A DNA stretch of 12,353 nucleotides from DATECU01 sp035286745 (lineage in GTDB: Bacteria; Acidobacteriota; Vicinamibacteria; Fen-336), in assembly GCA_035286745.1 (NCBI GenBank), contig DATECU010000179.1:1-12353 (forward strand), written 5' to 3'. The notes under the pieces are model-generated. The model made no database searches, was not told the DNA's origin, and saw only the letters and a program-made list of their open reading frames with translations. A program made the translations under genes and the position numbers. Below, in pieces: positions 6,107 to 12,353 of the stretch (position 1 is its first letter; every line of letters starts with the position of its first letter).

Positions 6107-6733
6107 CTATCCAGCCCGAAACGGCCTCCCCACTTGCGGCAACAGAAGCCACGCCAGCAGCGCGGCCATCTTCTGGTCTGCGCCCCACGGAGACCCCACC
6201 GGGCGACCAAGCTCCTTGACGACCTTCTCCAGACGGGAGGCCGGGAGGCCGAGTTGCGCCTCTGACTGGGCCTCCAGGTCTCGCCATCGAACCCGCGACA
6301 CCTCCAGGCCACTTCGCTCCGCCGCCGCGGCCAGAGCCTGCCGAAAGTGATCTCCATCCGCGGCATGAATCAGGGCGTGGGATGCCAGTGTCGAGGCGAG
6401 CGAGCTTCCCTTGCGGCCGGACGACTCTAGAATTCCTGCCCAGGCTGGGCGGTACCCGCGCCGCACGAGATCCTGAGCCAAGGCTCGGATCGCCGCACCG
6501 GCCATCCGCTCCGCGACCGCCAGGTAGCCGGCCAGGCGTCGAGCGGCCTCATCGATGCCAAGGGCTTCGACCGCGTGATACGGCTGCCTGGACTCCGGGT
6601 TGGAATGGTCAGCCAGCTCGACACGCGAGCGCGCAAGAACCCGAGGGTCCGCGCGAGGGCCACCGAGTGCCACCACGACCGCCCAACCCGAGTGCGGAGC
6701 AAAGCCCATGGCAGCGACTTCCGATGTCACCAT
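6107..6733 (-). CDS. Conserved-type protein of unknown function, possible RNase H/RuvC-like fold
   Basis: A 208-residue soluble protein without leader or membrane segment. Landmarks: GFAPHSGWAVVVALGG (10-25), ESRQPYHAVEAL (47-58), GILESSGRKGSSLASTLASH (100-119) followed by ALIHAADGDHFRQAL (120-134), and GRPVGSPWGADQKMAALLAW (176-195). I believe this pattern recurs in uncharacterised bacterial proteins. A near-N-terminal strand pair with SGWAVV and a C-terminal helix with D..K.AALLAW resemble the frame of RuvC/YqgF-like nucleases, but the first acidic residue of that fold is not evident, so activity is doubtful. Two starts are possible: ATG 6733, with GGTGAG abutting it, and ATG 6709, which would begin at MGFAPHSGWA with a weak GGAAG upstream. 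It is separated from the next gene by a strong hairpin. Confidence 0.65.
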   Translation of the reverse strand: MVTSEVAAMGFAPHSGWAVVVALGGPRADPRVLARSRVELADHSNPESRQPYHAVEALGIDEAARRLAGYLAVAERMAGAAIRALAQDLVRRGYRPAWAGILESSGRKGSSLASTLASHALIHAADGDHFRQALAAAAERSGLEVSRVRWRDLEAQSEAQLGLPASRLEKVVKELGRPVGSPWGADQKMAALLAWLLLPQVGRPFRAG

Positions 6734-6759
6734 CTCACCAGGTCCCCGATCATCGTGGG

Positions 6760-6945
6760 TTAGGCTGCGCTCGCATAGACCGACACGCCCAGGACCAGGT
6801 TGTATGCCGCGTGCAGCGTGACGGCCCCGCTCCGTTCGGCTGCTCCATGCACGGCTCCATGCGCTCTCCTGGCCGCCCCAACCACGCGCCAGTAGCGTAG
6901 CCGAAGTGCGGCGGGGACGCTTCGCCAGCGCAGAACCCAGCCCGG
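6760..6945 (-). pseudogene. Decayed 3' remnant resembling a CPBP intramembrane protease
   Basis: The 234-bp gap between pmbA and the 208-residue gene is not empty. On the minus strand, one frame ends in ERSGAVTLHAAYNLVLGVSV then YASAA and a TAA at 6762-6760. This looks like the last helix of CPBP-family (Abi/CAAX-protease-like) proteins, where a T/S-G segment is followed by H...N. The same frame further upstream has VLRWRSVPAAL, like the conserved segment after the EExxxR helix. Between them, a different frame gives HFGYATGAWLG, like the second His-containing helix. The pieces occur in the right order but need frame changes, and the N-terminal catalytic Glu-Glu box is absent because pmbA begins there. 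Inference: a truncated, frameshifted relic. Confidence 0.4.
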
Positions 6946-6967
6946 GCCTGGGCGCCCGGCGGTGGTC

Positions 6968-8308
6968 TCAGCTCCCGCTGACCGTCATCCTCTTGACGCG
7001 CAGGGTGGGGGAGGCGGAGGAACCGCGGAACACCAGGTCGTTGCCTACCGCGTCTACGTCCAGGAGCATCTGCTTCAGGTTGCCGGCGATGGTGACCTCG
7101 TGAACCGGGAAGCTGAGCTCACCCCTCTCGATCCATCGGCCCGCGGCGCCCTGCGAGAAATCGCCGGAGACCAGATCGACGCCGAAGCCGATCAGGTCGC
7201 TCACGTAGAGCCCGCGCTCCACGCCGCCGAGGATCTCCTGGGGGCTGGTCGAACCCGCCTGAAAGCACAGGTTGCCGGCTCCGACCGAGGGCCCGCCGCC
7301 CACGCCCCGTCGCGCGCTACCGGTAGGCTTGGCCCCGATCTTGCGGGCCGAGTATGAGTCGCAGAGGTAGTACTTGAGGACGCCCTGCTCCAGAGGCACG
7401 TTCCTGCGCGTGGGCAGGCCCTCACCGTCGAAGGGCCGCGAGCCGAGGCCCCGCAGGCGCCGGCCGTCGTCCACCATGGTCAGAAGCGGCGAGGCCACCT
7501 GCTCGCCCAACCGATCCCTGAGGAAGGTGGCGTTCCGGAACACCGAGTACCCGGAGAGGGCGCGGAAGACATGGCCCATGAGTTCGGCCGCCGTCTCCGG
7601 ATCGAAGACCACCGGCACCTCGCAGGTGTCGACCTTGCGGGCGCCCAGGCGCTGCACGGTGCGCTCGCCGGCGATCCGACCCACCTCTTCGGGTGAGAGC
7701 AGGTCGCCAAGACCGCGCCCGGAGGAGTACCAGTAGTCCCGCTGCATCTCCCCGCCCCGCTCGCCGACCGGGACCACGGAGAAGGAGACCGAGGAGGTTC
7801 GGTAGCCACCGAGGAAGCCTAGCGTGTTGGCGAGCACCACCTCGCCCTCGGCGGAGCCGTAGGAGCTGCCCTGGGAGTTGGTGATCTCGGGGGAGTAGGC
7901 GAGGGCCGCGGCCTCGGCGCGGCGCGCCCAGTCGATGCGCTCGGCAGGCGGGAGCGCCGCCGGCGAAGGGTCGAAGAGGCCCAGCTCCAGCTCCTGGGCC
8001 GGGATCATCTCGTCGGGCAGGCCCGCCGCCGGGTCCTCGCCGGTCGCCCGGGCCATGGCCACGGTGTCGCGCACCAGGGCATCGAGGGAATCGAGCGAGA
8101 AATCCGAAGCGTAGGTGCTGGCGGTCCGCTTGCCGACGAAGACCCGCACCCCCAGCGCCTTGCTGCCAGCGTCGGTCAGCGTCTCCACCTCGCCCTTGCG
8201 GACGGTGACCGAGAAGTCGGTGCCGGACGCCACCAGCACGTCGGCGGCGTCGGCGCCGTGACCCCGCGCCCGACGCAACAGGTTCTCGGCCAGCTCGCGA
8301 AAGTCCAT
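6968..8308 (-). CDS. pmbA: PmbA/TldE-family metallopeptidase subunit
   Basis: A 446-residue protein, close to E. coli PmbA (about 450). The N-terminal TldD/PmbA domain has VTVRKGEVETLTDAGSKALG (34-53) and GVRVFVGKRTASTYASDF. The C-terminal domain has VPVVFDPETAAELMGHVFRA (231-250), SGYSVFRNATFLRDRLGEQV and the strongly conserved GAGNLCFQAGSTS (343-355) and DLIGFGVDLVSGDFSQGAAG (371-390). Where TldD has its zinc motif HExxxH, this protein has A241-E-L-M-G-H246: the first His is missing, as expected for the non-zinc TldE subunit. In E. coli TldD/TldE processes microcin B17 and degrades CcdA. No tldD is in the window, so its partner must be encoded elsewhere. The ATG overlaps the stop of the upstream transporter gene (TGATG), implying translational coupling. 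The longer in-frame ORF start is rejected because it lies inside that gene. Confidence 0.93.
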   Translation of the reverse strand: MDFRELAENLLRRARGHGADAADVLVASGTDFSVTVRKGEVETLTDAGSKALGVRVFVGKRTASTYASDFSLDSLDALVRDTVAMARATGEDPAAGLPDEMIPAQELELGLFDPSPAALPPAERIDWARRAEAAALAYSPEITNSQGSSYGSAEGEVVLANTLGFLGGYRTSSVSFSVVPVGERGGEMQRDYWYSSGRGLGDLLSPEEVGRIAGERTVQRLGARKVDTCEVPVVFDPETAAELMGHVFRALSGYSVFRNATFLRDRLGEQVASPLLTMVDDGRRLRGLGSRPFDGEGLPTRRNVPLEQGVLKYYLCDSYSARKIGAKPTGSARRGVGGGPSVGAGNLCFQAGSTSPQEILGGVERGLYVSDLIGFGVDLVSGDFSQGAAGRWIERGELSFPVHEVTIAGNLKQMLLDVDAVGNDLVFRGSSASPTLRVKRMTVSGS

Positions 8309-9582
8309 CAAGCCTGGTGCCGTGGCGCCAGGAAGCGGTCGTAGACCAGCATCAGCGCCGTAGCCACCACGCCGATGGCGCCCACCACGTACCACATGTG
8401 CTGCGGCGAAGCGGCGCCGGCTCCCTGCAAGTAGTGGGCGACCAGCTTCCCACCTAGCGCGCCAGCCACGAAGGTGCCGATAGCCACCGGCAGGAAGGCG
8501 AAGCCCATGTAGGTTCCCACCTGCTCTTTGGGAGCCAGGTCGGCGACGTATTCGTAGTAGCGCGGGGCCTGGAGGCCTTCGCCGATAGCGAACAGGGAGA
8601 TGGCGACCACGGTCATGGTGATGGTGGGGAAAGCGCCCATCAGGAACCAGGAAACGCTGGCCAGGGCGAAGCCCACGGTCATGGCCCGAATGGGCTTCAG
8701 CTTCTTGGCGAGGGCGGTGGCGGGGACGGTGATCAGGATGATGGTCCAGGCGTCGACCGTCTCGATGATCTCGAAGTTCTCGAACTTCAGGAAGTCCCGC
8801 ACGTAGAAGGGCAGGGCGTAGAAGATCTGCCAGAACATGATCCAGAAGCCGGAGAAGATGACCAGGAAGCTCATGAAGCGGAAGTTGGTGAAGACCAGGA
8901 ACATGTCGGCGAGGACCTTGCTCATGGACCGCCTGGGTGGCGCGTCCGCGGGCTGCGGGGGCTCCTTGAAGAAGAGGAAGGTGCCGCCGAAGAGCAAGAA
9001 CGTGGTGAGGGACGACATCACCAGCACGTAGGAGATGCCCAGGTTCTGCCGCACCTGAAGGGCCAGGATGGGGCCGATGGCGCCCCCGATGTTCACCAGC
9101 ATGTAGTAGATCGAGTAGCCCAGGCCCTTGGTGGCGTCGGTGGTGGTGCGGGCCACCGTGCCCACGATCGAGGGTTTGATCAGCGATCCGCCGACGGCCG
9201 TGATCACCAGGGCGATGATCATGTAGGCCTTGGGTCCTACCGCTTGCACCATGCCTTGACCGGCCGGGAGCCCCGCCAGGCCGATCAGGAAGTAGCCGAC
9301 CGAGAAGATGGCAAAGCAGGCCATCAAGCTGCGCTTGAAGCCGTAGCGGTCGACCACCGTGCCGGCAAGGATGGGGAGGAAGTAGAGCAGCGTGTTGAAC
9401 AGGCTGCCCACCAGCCAGCCCGCGGACTCCGGTCCCAGCCCGACCTGTTCGGCCACGTAGATGGCGAGGATGGCCTTGCTGCCGTAGTAGGCGAAGCGTT
9501 CGAAGAGCTCGATGGTGTTGGCGACCCAGAAGGTCTTCGAGAAACCGGTCCTGAGGACGGAAAGCTGCGCGGCTAGGCTCAA
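8308..9582 (-). CDS. POT/PTR2-family MFS transporter (proton-dependent oligopeptide type)
   Basis: A 424-residue integral membrane protein with about 12 hydrophobic helices. TM1 carries ELFERFAYYG (25-34), the ExxERFxYYG motif of proton-coupled oligopeptide transporters, where the Glu/Arg residues take part in proton coupling. Also typical are GGSLIKPSIVGTVA (131-144, cf. GxxxKP) and YYMLVNIGGAIGP (159-171, the second PTR2 signature region). It is shorter than most bacterial POT proteins, which are near 500 residues with two extra helices, so it may lack these or belong to a related MFS branch. The start is a TTG: AGGAGG lies about five bases upstream and no in-frame ATG occurs before residue 87, after the conserved TM1 motif. 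Substrate is likely di- or tripeptides by family, unproven here. Co-transcribed with pmbA. Confidence 0.85.
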   Translation of the reverse strand: MSLAAQLSVLRTGFSKTFWVANTIELFERFAYYGSKAILAIYVAEQVGLGPESAGWLVGSLFNTLLYFLPILAGTVVDRYGFKRSLMACFAIFSVGYFLIGLAGLPAGQGMVQAVGPKAYMIIALVITAVGGSLIKPSIVGTVARTTTDATKGLGYSIYYMLVNIGGAIGPILALQVRQNLGISYVLVMSSLTTFLLFGGTFLFFKEPPQPADAPPRRSMSKVLADMFLVFTNFRFMSFLVIFSGFWIMFWQIFYALPFYVRDFLKFENFEIIETVDAWTIILITVPATALAKKLKPIRAMTVGFALASVSWFLMGAFPTITMTVVAISLFAIGEGLQAPRYYEYVADLAPKEQVGTYMGFAFLPVAIGTFVAGALGGKLVAHYLQGAGAASPQHMWYVVGAIGVVATALMLVYDRFLAPRHQA

Positions 9583-9640
9583 GGCCCCTCCTCTCGTCTC
9601 ACACGGAACCCCGAGATCTTCTGGGCTTTTGCCCCCGCGG

Positions 9641-10066
9641 TCAACCGCTCAACTGACTGACACGAGCGATGGCCTTGGTCCGACGCGATGCCCAACGTCG
9701 AAGTGACCGAAGCCGGTCGAGAAGCACGCGGATGGTGGGCAGCCAGGTCTTCGCCTGGTTCTTGGGGCGGTGGCCGGCGGTGCGACCGGGCAGGCGTCGG
9801 GTGGTGAGCAGCAGCTCACGCACGCGGTTGGCGGTCACGCGGTCCTTCTCGCGTGTGGCCGCCGGAATGGGCCTTCCCTGTGGGTTCAACCCGTAGAACG
9901 GGACCAAGGCGGGGTTGGTGTGGGCACAGCGGTCGTAGGGGCAGAGGATCCCGCGCACGACGAGGACGGTCGTGGACAAGACGCCGGCCCCGGCGGGGAA
10001 TCCGTAGCGGATGGCGAACGGCCGGCCGCACACCTCGCAGACCCGGATTTGCTGCTCGACGTACAA
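9641..10066 (-). CDS. Small basic protein with a four-cysteine, zinc-ribbon-like N-terminal half
   Basis: A 141-residue protein of no family I recognise. The N-terminal half has CEVC (C10, C13) and CPYDRC (C42, C47), a spacing suited to a zinc ribbon or rubredoxin-like knuckle, around a strand pair (FAIRYGF, TTVLVVRGIL). A segment TNPALVPFYGLNPQGRPIP (50-68) follows. The C-terminal half is strongly basic and helical (RVRELLLTTRRLPGRT, RVLLDRLRSLRRWASRR), suggesting nucleic-acid binding. The start is a TTG with GAGGGG four bases upstream. It begins 39 bases after the PIN toxin gene and ends 58 bases before the transporter start, so it fits in one transcript with both. Alternatives: the start might be misplaced, or it may be a lineage-specific protein. 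Confidence 0.6.
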   Translation of the reverse strand: MYVEQQIRVCEVCGRPFAIRYGFPAGAGVLSTTVLVVRGILCPYDRCAHTNPALVPFYGLNPQGRPIPAATREKDRVTANRVRELLLTTRRLPGRTAGHRPKNQAKTWLPTIRVLLDRLRSLRRWASRRTKAIARVSQLSG

Positions 10067-10105
10067 GGGTCCCCTCGGGGTAGACGAATGCGAAGGCTGC
10101 CCGGT

Positions 10106-10513
10106 TCACAGCCGGCGCAGGTCTTCTACCCGACAACCGACATTGCGCCCGGTGATCTCCGGATCGCCGGTGAGCAGAGTAGCTGCGTGGGCCGCTGCGG
10201 TTGCGATTGCGAAGGCGTCTTCGTACGCGAGGGGATGGACCGCCTTGATGCGGGCTGCGGCCAGCACGCGCTCGGGCATCGCCGTGTCGAGCGTCAGCGT
10301 GGGCCGGAGCAAGGCCAAAGCGGTCTCCGCCTCCCCGGCCCCGGCCACCCGGTGGATCGTGTAGTACACCTCACCGAGATTGATCCAACTCATGATCGGG
10401 CGCCCCATCCGCATCACCTGCCGCACGCGGCGCGCGGCAGGTGAGTCGCCCTCCAGGAAGCGGAGGACGGCCCACGAATCGAGGCAATAGCGGCGATCTC
10501 GCTCGGCCCTCAC
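10106..10513 (-). CDS. PIN-domain ribonuclease toxin (VapC-type), intact
   Basis: A 135-residue PIN protein with all four acidic residues in place: D12 (YCLDSWAVL), E48 (INLGEVYY), D99 (LAYEDAFAIA) and D117 (LLTGDPEI). Length is normal for VapC. Known members are Mg-dependent RNases that block translation by cutting tRNA, rRNA or mRNA. The GTG start shares GTGA with the antitoxin stop (4-base overlap), so expression is coupled to the antitoxin. It is distant in sequence from the frameshifted PIN gene at 1394-1791. That the locus has an intact antitoxin and operator suggests a live pair. RNA target unknown. Confidence 0.9.
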   Translation of the reverse strand: MRAERDRRYCLDSWAVLRFLEGDSPAARRVRQVMRMGRPIMSWINLGEVYYTIHRVAGAGEAETALALLRPTLTLDTAMPERVLAAARIKAVHPLAYEDAFAIATAAAHAATLLTGDPEITGRNVGCRVEDLRRL

Positions 10514-10734
10514 CGGCGCCGCTCGGCTTGCCGGTCTTTCTCGAGCGTTTCCACCAGGCGGTGGCCGGCGAGGCGCCCCATCAGGGCGTCAGGCGAGACC
10601 ACACGTTCGACGCGGATCGCATTCCCCTCCCGCGAGAACGTGACCTCGTCACCCGGCTCGATGCCCACCGCCGCCCGAAACGGCTTCGGGATGACGACCT
10701 GTCCCTTGCGACCGACTCGGTGAGTCATACCCAT
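10510..10734 (-). CDS. AbrB/MazE-type antitoxin (VapB-like)
   Basis: The ATG at 10734 gives 74 residues: MGMTHRVGRKGQVVIPKPFR and onward, an AbrB-type swapped-hairpin domain (GRKGQVVIPKPFRAAVGIEPGD, then EVTFSREGNAIRVERV), then a tail (DALMGRLAGHRLVETLEKDR) that would bind the toxin. A second ATG at 10728 would begin at MTHRVG, which matches many homologues; a TTG at 10764 is unlikely because it adds non-conserved residues. A GGAG eight bases before 10734 supports that start. The protein overlaps its toxin gene by four bases. Expected to autorepress by binding the dyad that covers its own start codon. Confidence 0.88.
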   Translation of the reverse strand: MGMTHRVGRKGQVVIPKPFRAAVGIEPGDEVTFSREGNAIRVERVVSPDALMGRLAGHRLVETLEKDRQAERRR

Positions 10735-10745
10735 AAGTATGACTC
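10722..10745. promoter_or_regulatory. Perfect 9-bp inverted repeat over the antitoxin start (operator candidate)
   Basis: GAGTCATAC (10722-10730) is the exact reverse complement of GTATGACTC (10737-10745), separated by six bases that include part of the ATG at 10734. The AT-containing arms stand out in GC-rich surroundings. AbrB/VapB-type antitoxins are dimers that bind such dyads, so this is the likely autoregulatory operator. Confidence 0.65.
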
Positions 10746-10764
10746 CCTCCCGGCGTCTTGACAA
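10736..10764 (-). promoter_or_regulatory. Candidate promoter of the vapBC-like operon
   Basis: On the minus strand, TTGTCA (10764-10759; 5 of 6 to TTGACA) is followed after exactly 17 bases by CATACT (10741-10736; 4 of 6 to TATAAT). The -10 overlaps one arm of the dyad, so repressor binding would block it. A start site seven or so bases on would fall at about 10729, making ATG 10728 nearly leaderless. Confidence 0.4.
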
Positions 10765-10842
10765 CCCCGAGCGGCTCGCTGGCCGGCGGCAACCTCGATA
10801 TTGCGCGGCGGCGTGGACCCGGGCCGTGCGGGCTGAGCGCCC

Positions 10843-11370
10843 TCACTCGTCGAGATGGAGGCCCCTCTTGAGACGCGCCAGTTGCTCGTCGGAGAGCTTC
10901 TGGGCCTCCAGCGCCTGACGCAGGCGTTCGCCATCCACCGCCACCGCGCGATAGCCGCAGCCGGGCAGGAACTGAGGATCCGGCTGTCCGAGCAGCGCGC
11001 GCGGGTAGTCGCGACACATCCCGGGCCGGGAGGAGTAGCTGTCGCAAGCGCGGGTGGCCGGATCGAAATGGGTGCAGTGGAAGACGAAGAGCCGCCCGAC
11101 CCGTTCCGAGCGCAGCAGCCGGAAGCCGTTCACCCGCTCTTGCCACCACAGGAACAGGCGCCTGAGCGTCGGCGAGTGCCAGGTGACAGCGTGGACCTGG
11201 ATGGCCGGCTCTTCGCAACACCGCGCCGAACGCAAACAGCCACCACCCAGCCGGTAGCATTGCCGGCCCGCCAGGCGGCGGACAGCCCGGTCAGTGTGGA
11301 GGTTCAGGCGAAAGAGAAGGAGCGCCACCCTCTTCACCGCCCGCCGAGCCAGGTCGTCCTTCACCTCCAC
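10843..11370 (-). CDS. YkgJ-family cysteine-cluster protein
   Basis: A 175-residue cytosolic protein with the pattern of the YkgJ / UPF0153 'putative zinc- or iron-chelating' family: C38 and C45 (CYRLGGGC), C51-C52, then HCTHFDPATRAC (C99, C109), SSRPGMCRDYP (C119) and C138. The cluster C...YS.RP..CR.YP is the hallmark. Metal (Zn or Fe-S) and function of the family are unsettled. The GTG at 11370 has GGAG only three bases upstream; a GTG at 11364 would have AGGAG at nine bases and is equally plausible. It lies 108 bases upstream of the antitoxin gene on the same strand and is divergent from the phosphatase gene, with 73 bases between starts. Confidence 0.85.
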   Translation of the reverse strand: MEVKDDLARRAVKRVALLLFRLNLHTDRAVRRLAGRQCYRLGGGCLRSARCCEEPAIQVHAVTWHSPTLRRLFLWWQERVNGFRLLRSERVGRLFVFHCTHFDPATRACDSYSSRPGMCRDYPRALLGQPDPQFLPGCGYRAVAVDGERLRQALEAQKLSDEQLARLKRGLHLDE

Positions 11371-11443
11371 CGTCTCCTGGTGGTGATTCTAGCGCCCTGC
11401 CGGTTGGCGCTTTGCAGCGAAGCTTCGTTAGAATCGGGCCCCA
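11371..11443. promoter_or_regulatory. Divergent spacer with dyad and -10-like box
   Basis: The 73-bp spacer between two divergent starts holds AGCGCC (11391-11396) and GGCGCT (11406-11411), a 6-bp dyad with nine-base spacing. On the plus strand, TAGAAT (11429-11434; 5 of 6 to TATAAT) ends nine bases before the GTG of the phosphatase gene. Operator and promoter roles are inferred. Confidence 0.3.
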
Positions 11444-12353
11444 GTGAAGAAAGCCCCGCTGCTCCTGTCGCCGTTTCTCCTGGTGGCTCTTGGTCTGGCC
11501 GCCCGGTCGCTGGCGGAGCACGCCTGGACCGCCTTCACCGAGTACCAAACGCCATTCGTTTTCTCCTCGGTCGAGACGGCGGCCGCCGAGCCGGTGGTGC
11601 CGCAGGTGGTTCTGGTCCTCCTCGACGGGCTGCGCCTCGACACCTCGCGCAGCATGCCGTTCCTGAACGAGATCAGGAAGCGCGGGGCCGATCTCGAAGC
11701 AGACATCGGCCTGCCGTCCTTTTCCCTCCCGGCCCGGGCCACCCTGCTCTCCGGCGCCTGGCAGGACGTTCACGGCCAGACCACCAACATGAAGCCCCGC
11801 CCGATTGCGGTCGAGCATCTGTTCCAGGTCGCGCGGCGGCGCGGCGTGTCAACGACCTTGGCGGCGGGCCCGGCACCCTTCGAACTCTGCGACCCCTGCG
11901 TGGACCGCCGGCTTGTGGTGCCGGAGGTTCATCCCGGCGCCGACCTGCCGGCCCTTCTGGCCGAACTGGCGCTTCGTGAAGGGGTCGTTTCCGAAGCGCT
12001 AGGCGCGGAATCGGCCGGCCTCTTCATGGCGGAGCTGATCTCGGTGGACGAGGCGGGCCACCAGTGGGGCGGCGTGTCCACCGCCTACTTCCAGGCGGCC
12101 AGGCAGGTGGATGATGTGGTGCGACGGCTGGTGGGACGCCTCGATCTCACCCGCACCACGGTGGTGATCACCGCGGACCACGGCCACACGGACCGCGGGG
12201 GCCACGGCGGCAGCGAGCCCCTGGTGACCCGGGTGCCGGCGGTCCTGTCGGGGGCCGCGGTGCGAGTCGGCGGGCGCGGGCGGATCCGGCAGGTCGACCT
12301 GGCCCCGACTATCGCGGTCCTTCTCGGCCTGCCGATCCCCGCCTCCAACCAGG
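11444..12353 (+). CDS. Alkaline-phosphatase-superfamily phosphodiesterase/sulfatase-like protein (3' end outside window)
   Basis: The frame from GTG 11444 stays open to the window edge, giving 303 residues. An N-terminal hydrophobic segment (LLLSPFLLVALGL, 6-18) suggests a signal anchor with the enzyme outside the inner membrane. Superfamily metal and nucleophile motifs are in order: VVLVLLDGLRLDT (D61), LPSFSLPARATLLSG (S94 at the usual nucleophile position) followed by HG (110-111), ISVDEAGHQWGG (D202, H206), VVITADHGHTDRGGHGG (D245, H246, H254). The missing piece would hold the remainder of the C-terminal part. Likely acts on a phosphodiester, phospho-headgroup or sulfate ester; Ser rather than Thr or Cys at the nucleophile leaves phosphatase, phosphodiesterase and phosphotransferase options open. 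There is no clear Shine-Dalgarno; a -10-like box nine bases before the GTG hints at leaderless translation. Confidence 0.85.
   Translation, partial: MKKAPLLLSPFLLVALGLAARSLAEHAWTAFTEYQTPFVFSSVETAAAEPVVPQVVLVLLDGLRLDTSRSMPFLNEIRKRGADLEADIGLPSFSLPARATLLSGAWQDVHGQTTNMKPRPIAVEHLFQVARRRGVSTTLAAGPAPFELCDPCVDRRLVVPEVHPGADLPALLAELALREGVVSEALGAESAGLFMAELISVDEAGHQWGGVSTAYFQAARQVDDVVRRLVGRLDLTRTTVVITADHGHTDRGGHGGSEPLVTRVPAVLSGAAVRVGGRGRIRQVDLAPTIAVLLGLPIPASNQ

Noticed and set aside
4656..6350. Long plus-strand open frame (564 codons)
   Set aside because: Antisense to the 515-residue exported protein, His/Arg/Gly-rich and without motifs; the opposite strand has a signal peptide and a ten-base Shine-Dalgarno.
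8309..8395. N-terminal extension of pmbA by 29 codons
   Set aside because: It lies within the transporter gene; the ATG at 8308 overlapping the transporter stop matches normal PmbA length.
9623..9648. Small inverted repeats (GGGC TTTT GCCC and GCGGT CA ACCGC)
   Set aside because: Stems of only 4-5 bp at the end of the Cys4 gene, with no T-run on the transcribed strand; too weak to call a terminator between that gene and the transporter.
10855..11979. Plus-strand open frame of 374 codons
   Set aside because: Antisense to the YkgJ-type gene, then out of frame with the phosphatase gene, both of which carry clear family motifs.
1..12353. CRISPR arrays, tRNA/rRNA genes, transposases, integrases or phage genes
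   Set aside because: I looked for regularly spaced repeats, cloverleaf-like ends and mobile-element proteins and saw none.

Overview
This is a GC-rich window (by eye roughly two thirds G+C or more) from a Gram-negative-type bacterium. Two proteins carry exported-protein leaders, and one of these ends in beta-rich, outer-membrane-like sequence. Several proteins look to me like families common in Acidobacteriota and related soil or subsurface lineages: an M14 peptidase fused to a GATase-like domain, and a GT-C membrane protein with a DGxSY motif and a DWDWAGG..FG.R motif. The phylum is an inference from family resemblance. I see no rRNA, tRNA, CRISPR array, transposase or phage gene.

Left part (1-1855): the 3' end of an M14-type metallopeptidase gene, cut by the window edge. 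A type II toxin-antitoxin pair follows: an AbrB-type antitoxin with a TATAAT box and strong Shine-Dalgarno, and an overlapping PIN toxin broken by a one-base loss in a C run. Heptameric TCAGCNN repeats lie on the left of this pair, and a short inverted, degenerate copy lies on the right.

Middle part (1853-6733): a 639-residue multi-spanning GT-C-like protein (minus), a divergent small exported beta-rich protein (plus), and then, convergent with it, a 515-residue exported protein of unknown function (minus). A 208-residue conserved-looking protein that may have an RNase H-like fold comes next (minus). Hairpins sit in the spacer of the convergent pair and in front of the 515-residue gene.

Right part (6760-11370): a run of minus-strand genes. 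In transcription order they are a YkgJ-type cysteine-cluster protein, an AbrB/VapB antitoxin, a PIN/VapC toxin (4-base overlap), a small four-cysteine protein, a POT/PTR2-family MFS transporter, and PmbA/TldE (its start overlaps the transporter stop by one base). The antitoxin has a perfect 9-bp dyad over its start codon. Downstream of pmbA lies a short decayed remnant that reads like the C-terminal part of a CPBP membrane protease. At the right edge a plus-strand gene for an alkaline-phosphatase-superfamily protein, divergent from ykgJ, runs off the window.

The most interesting arrangement is the close antitoxin / toxin / Cys4 protein / peptide-transporter-like / PmbA series. Oligopeptide uptake and a TldD/E-type peptidase subunit are functionally compatible, and TldD/TldE is known to act on a toxin-antitoxin protein (CcdA) in E. 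coli. Whether this is a working unit here is a hypothesis. I found no clear case of a wholly new system.
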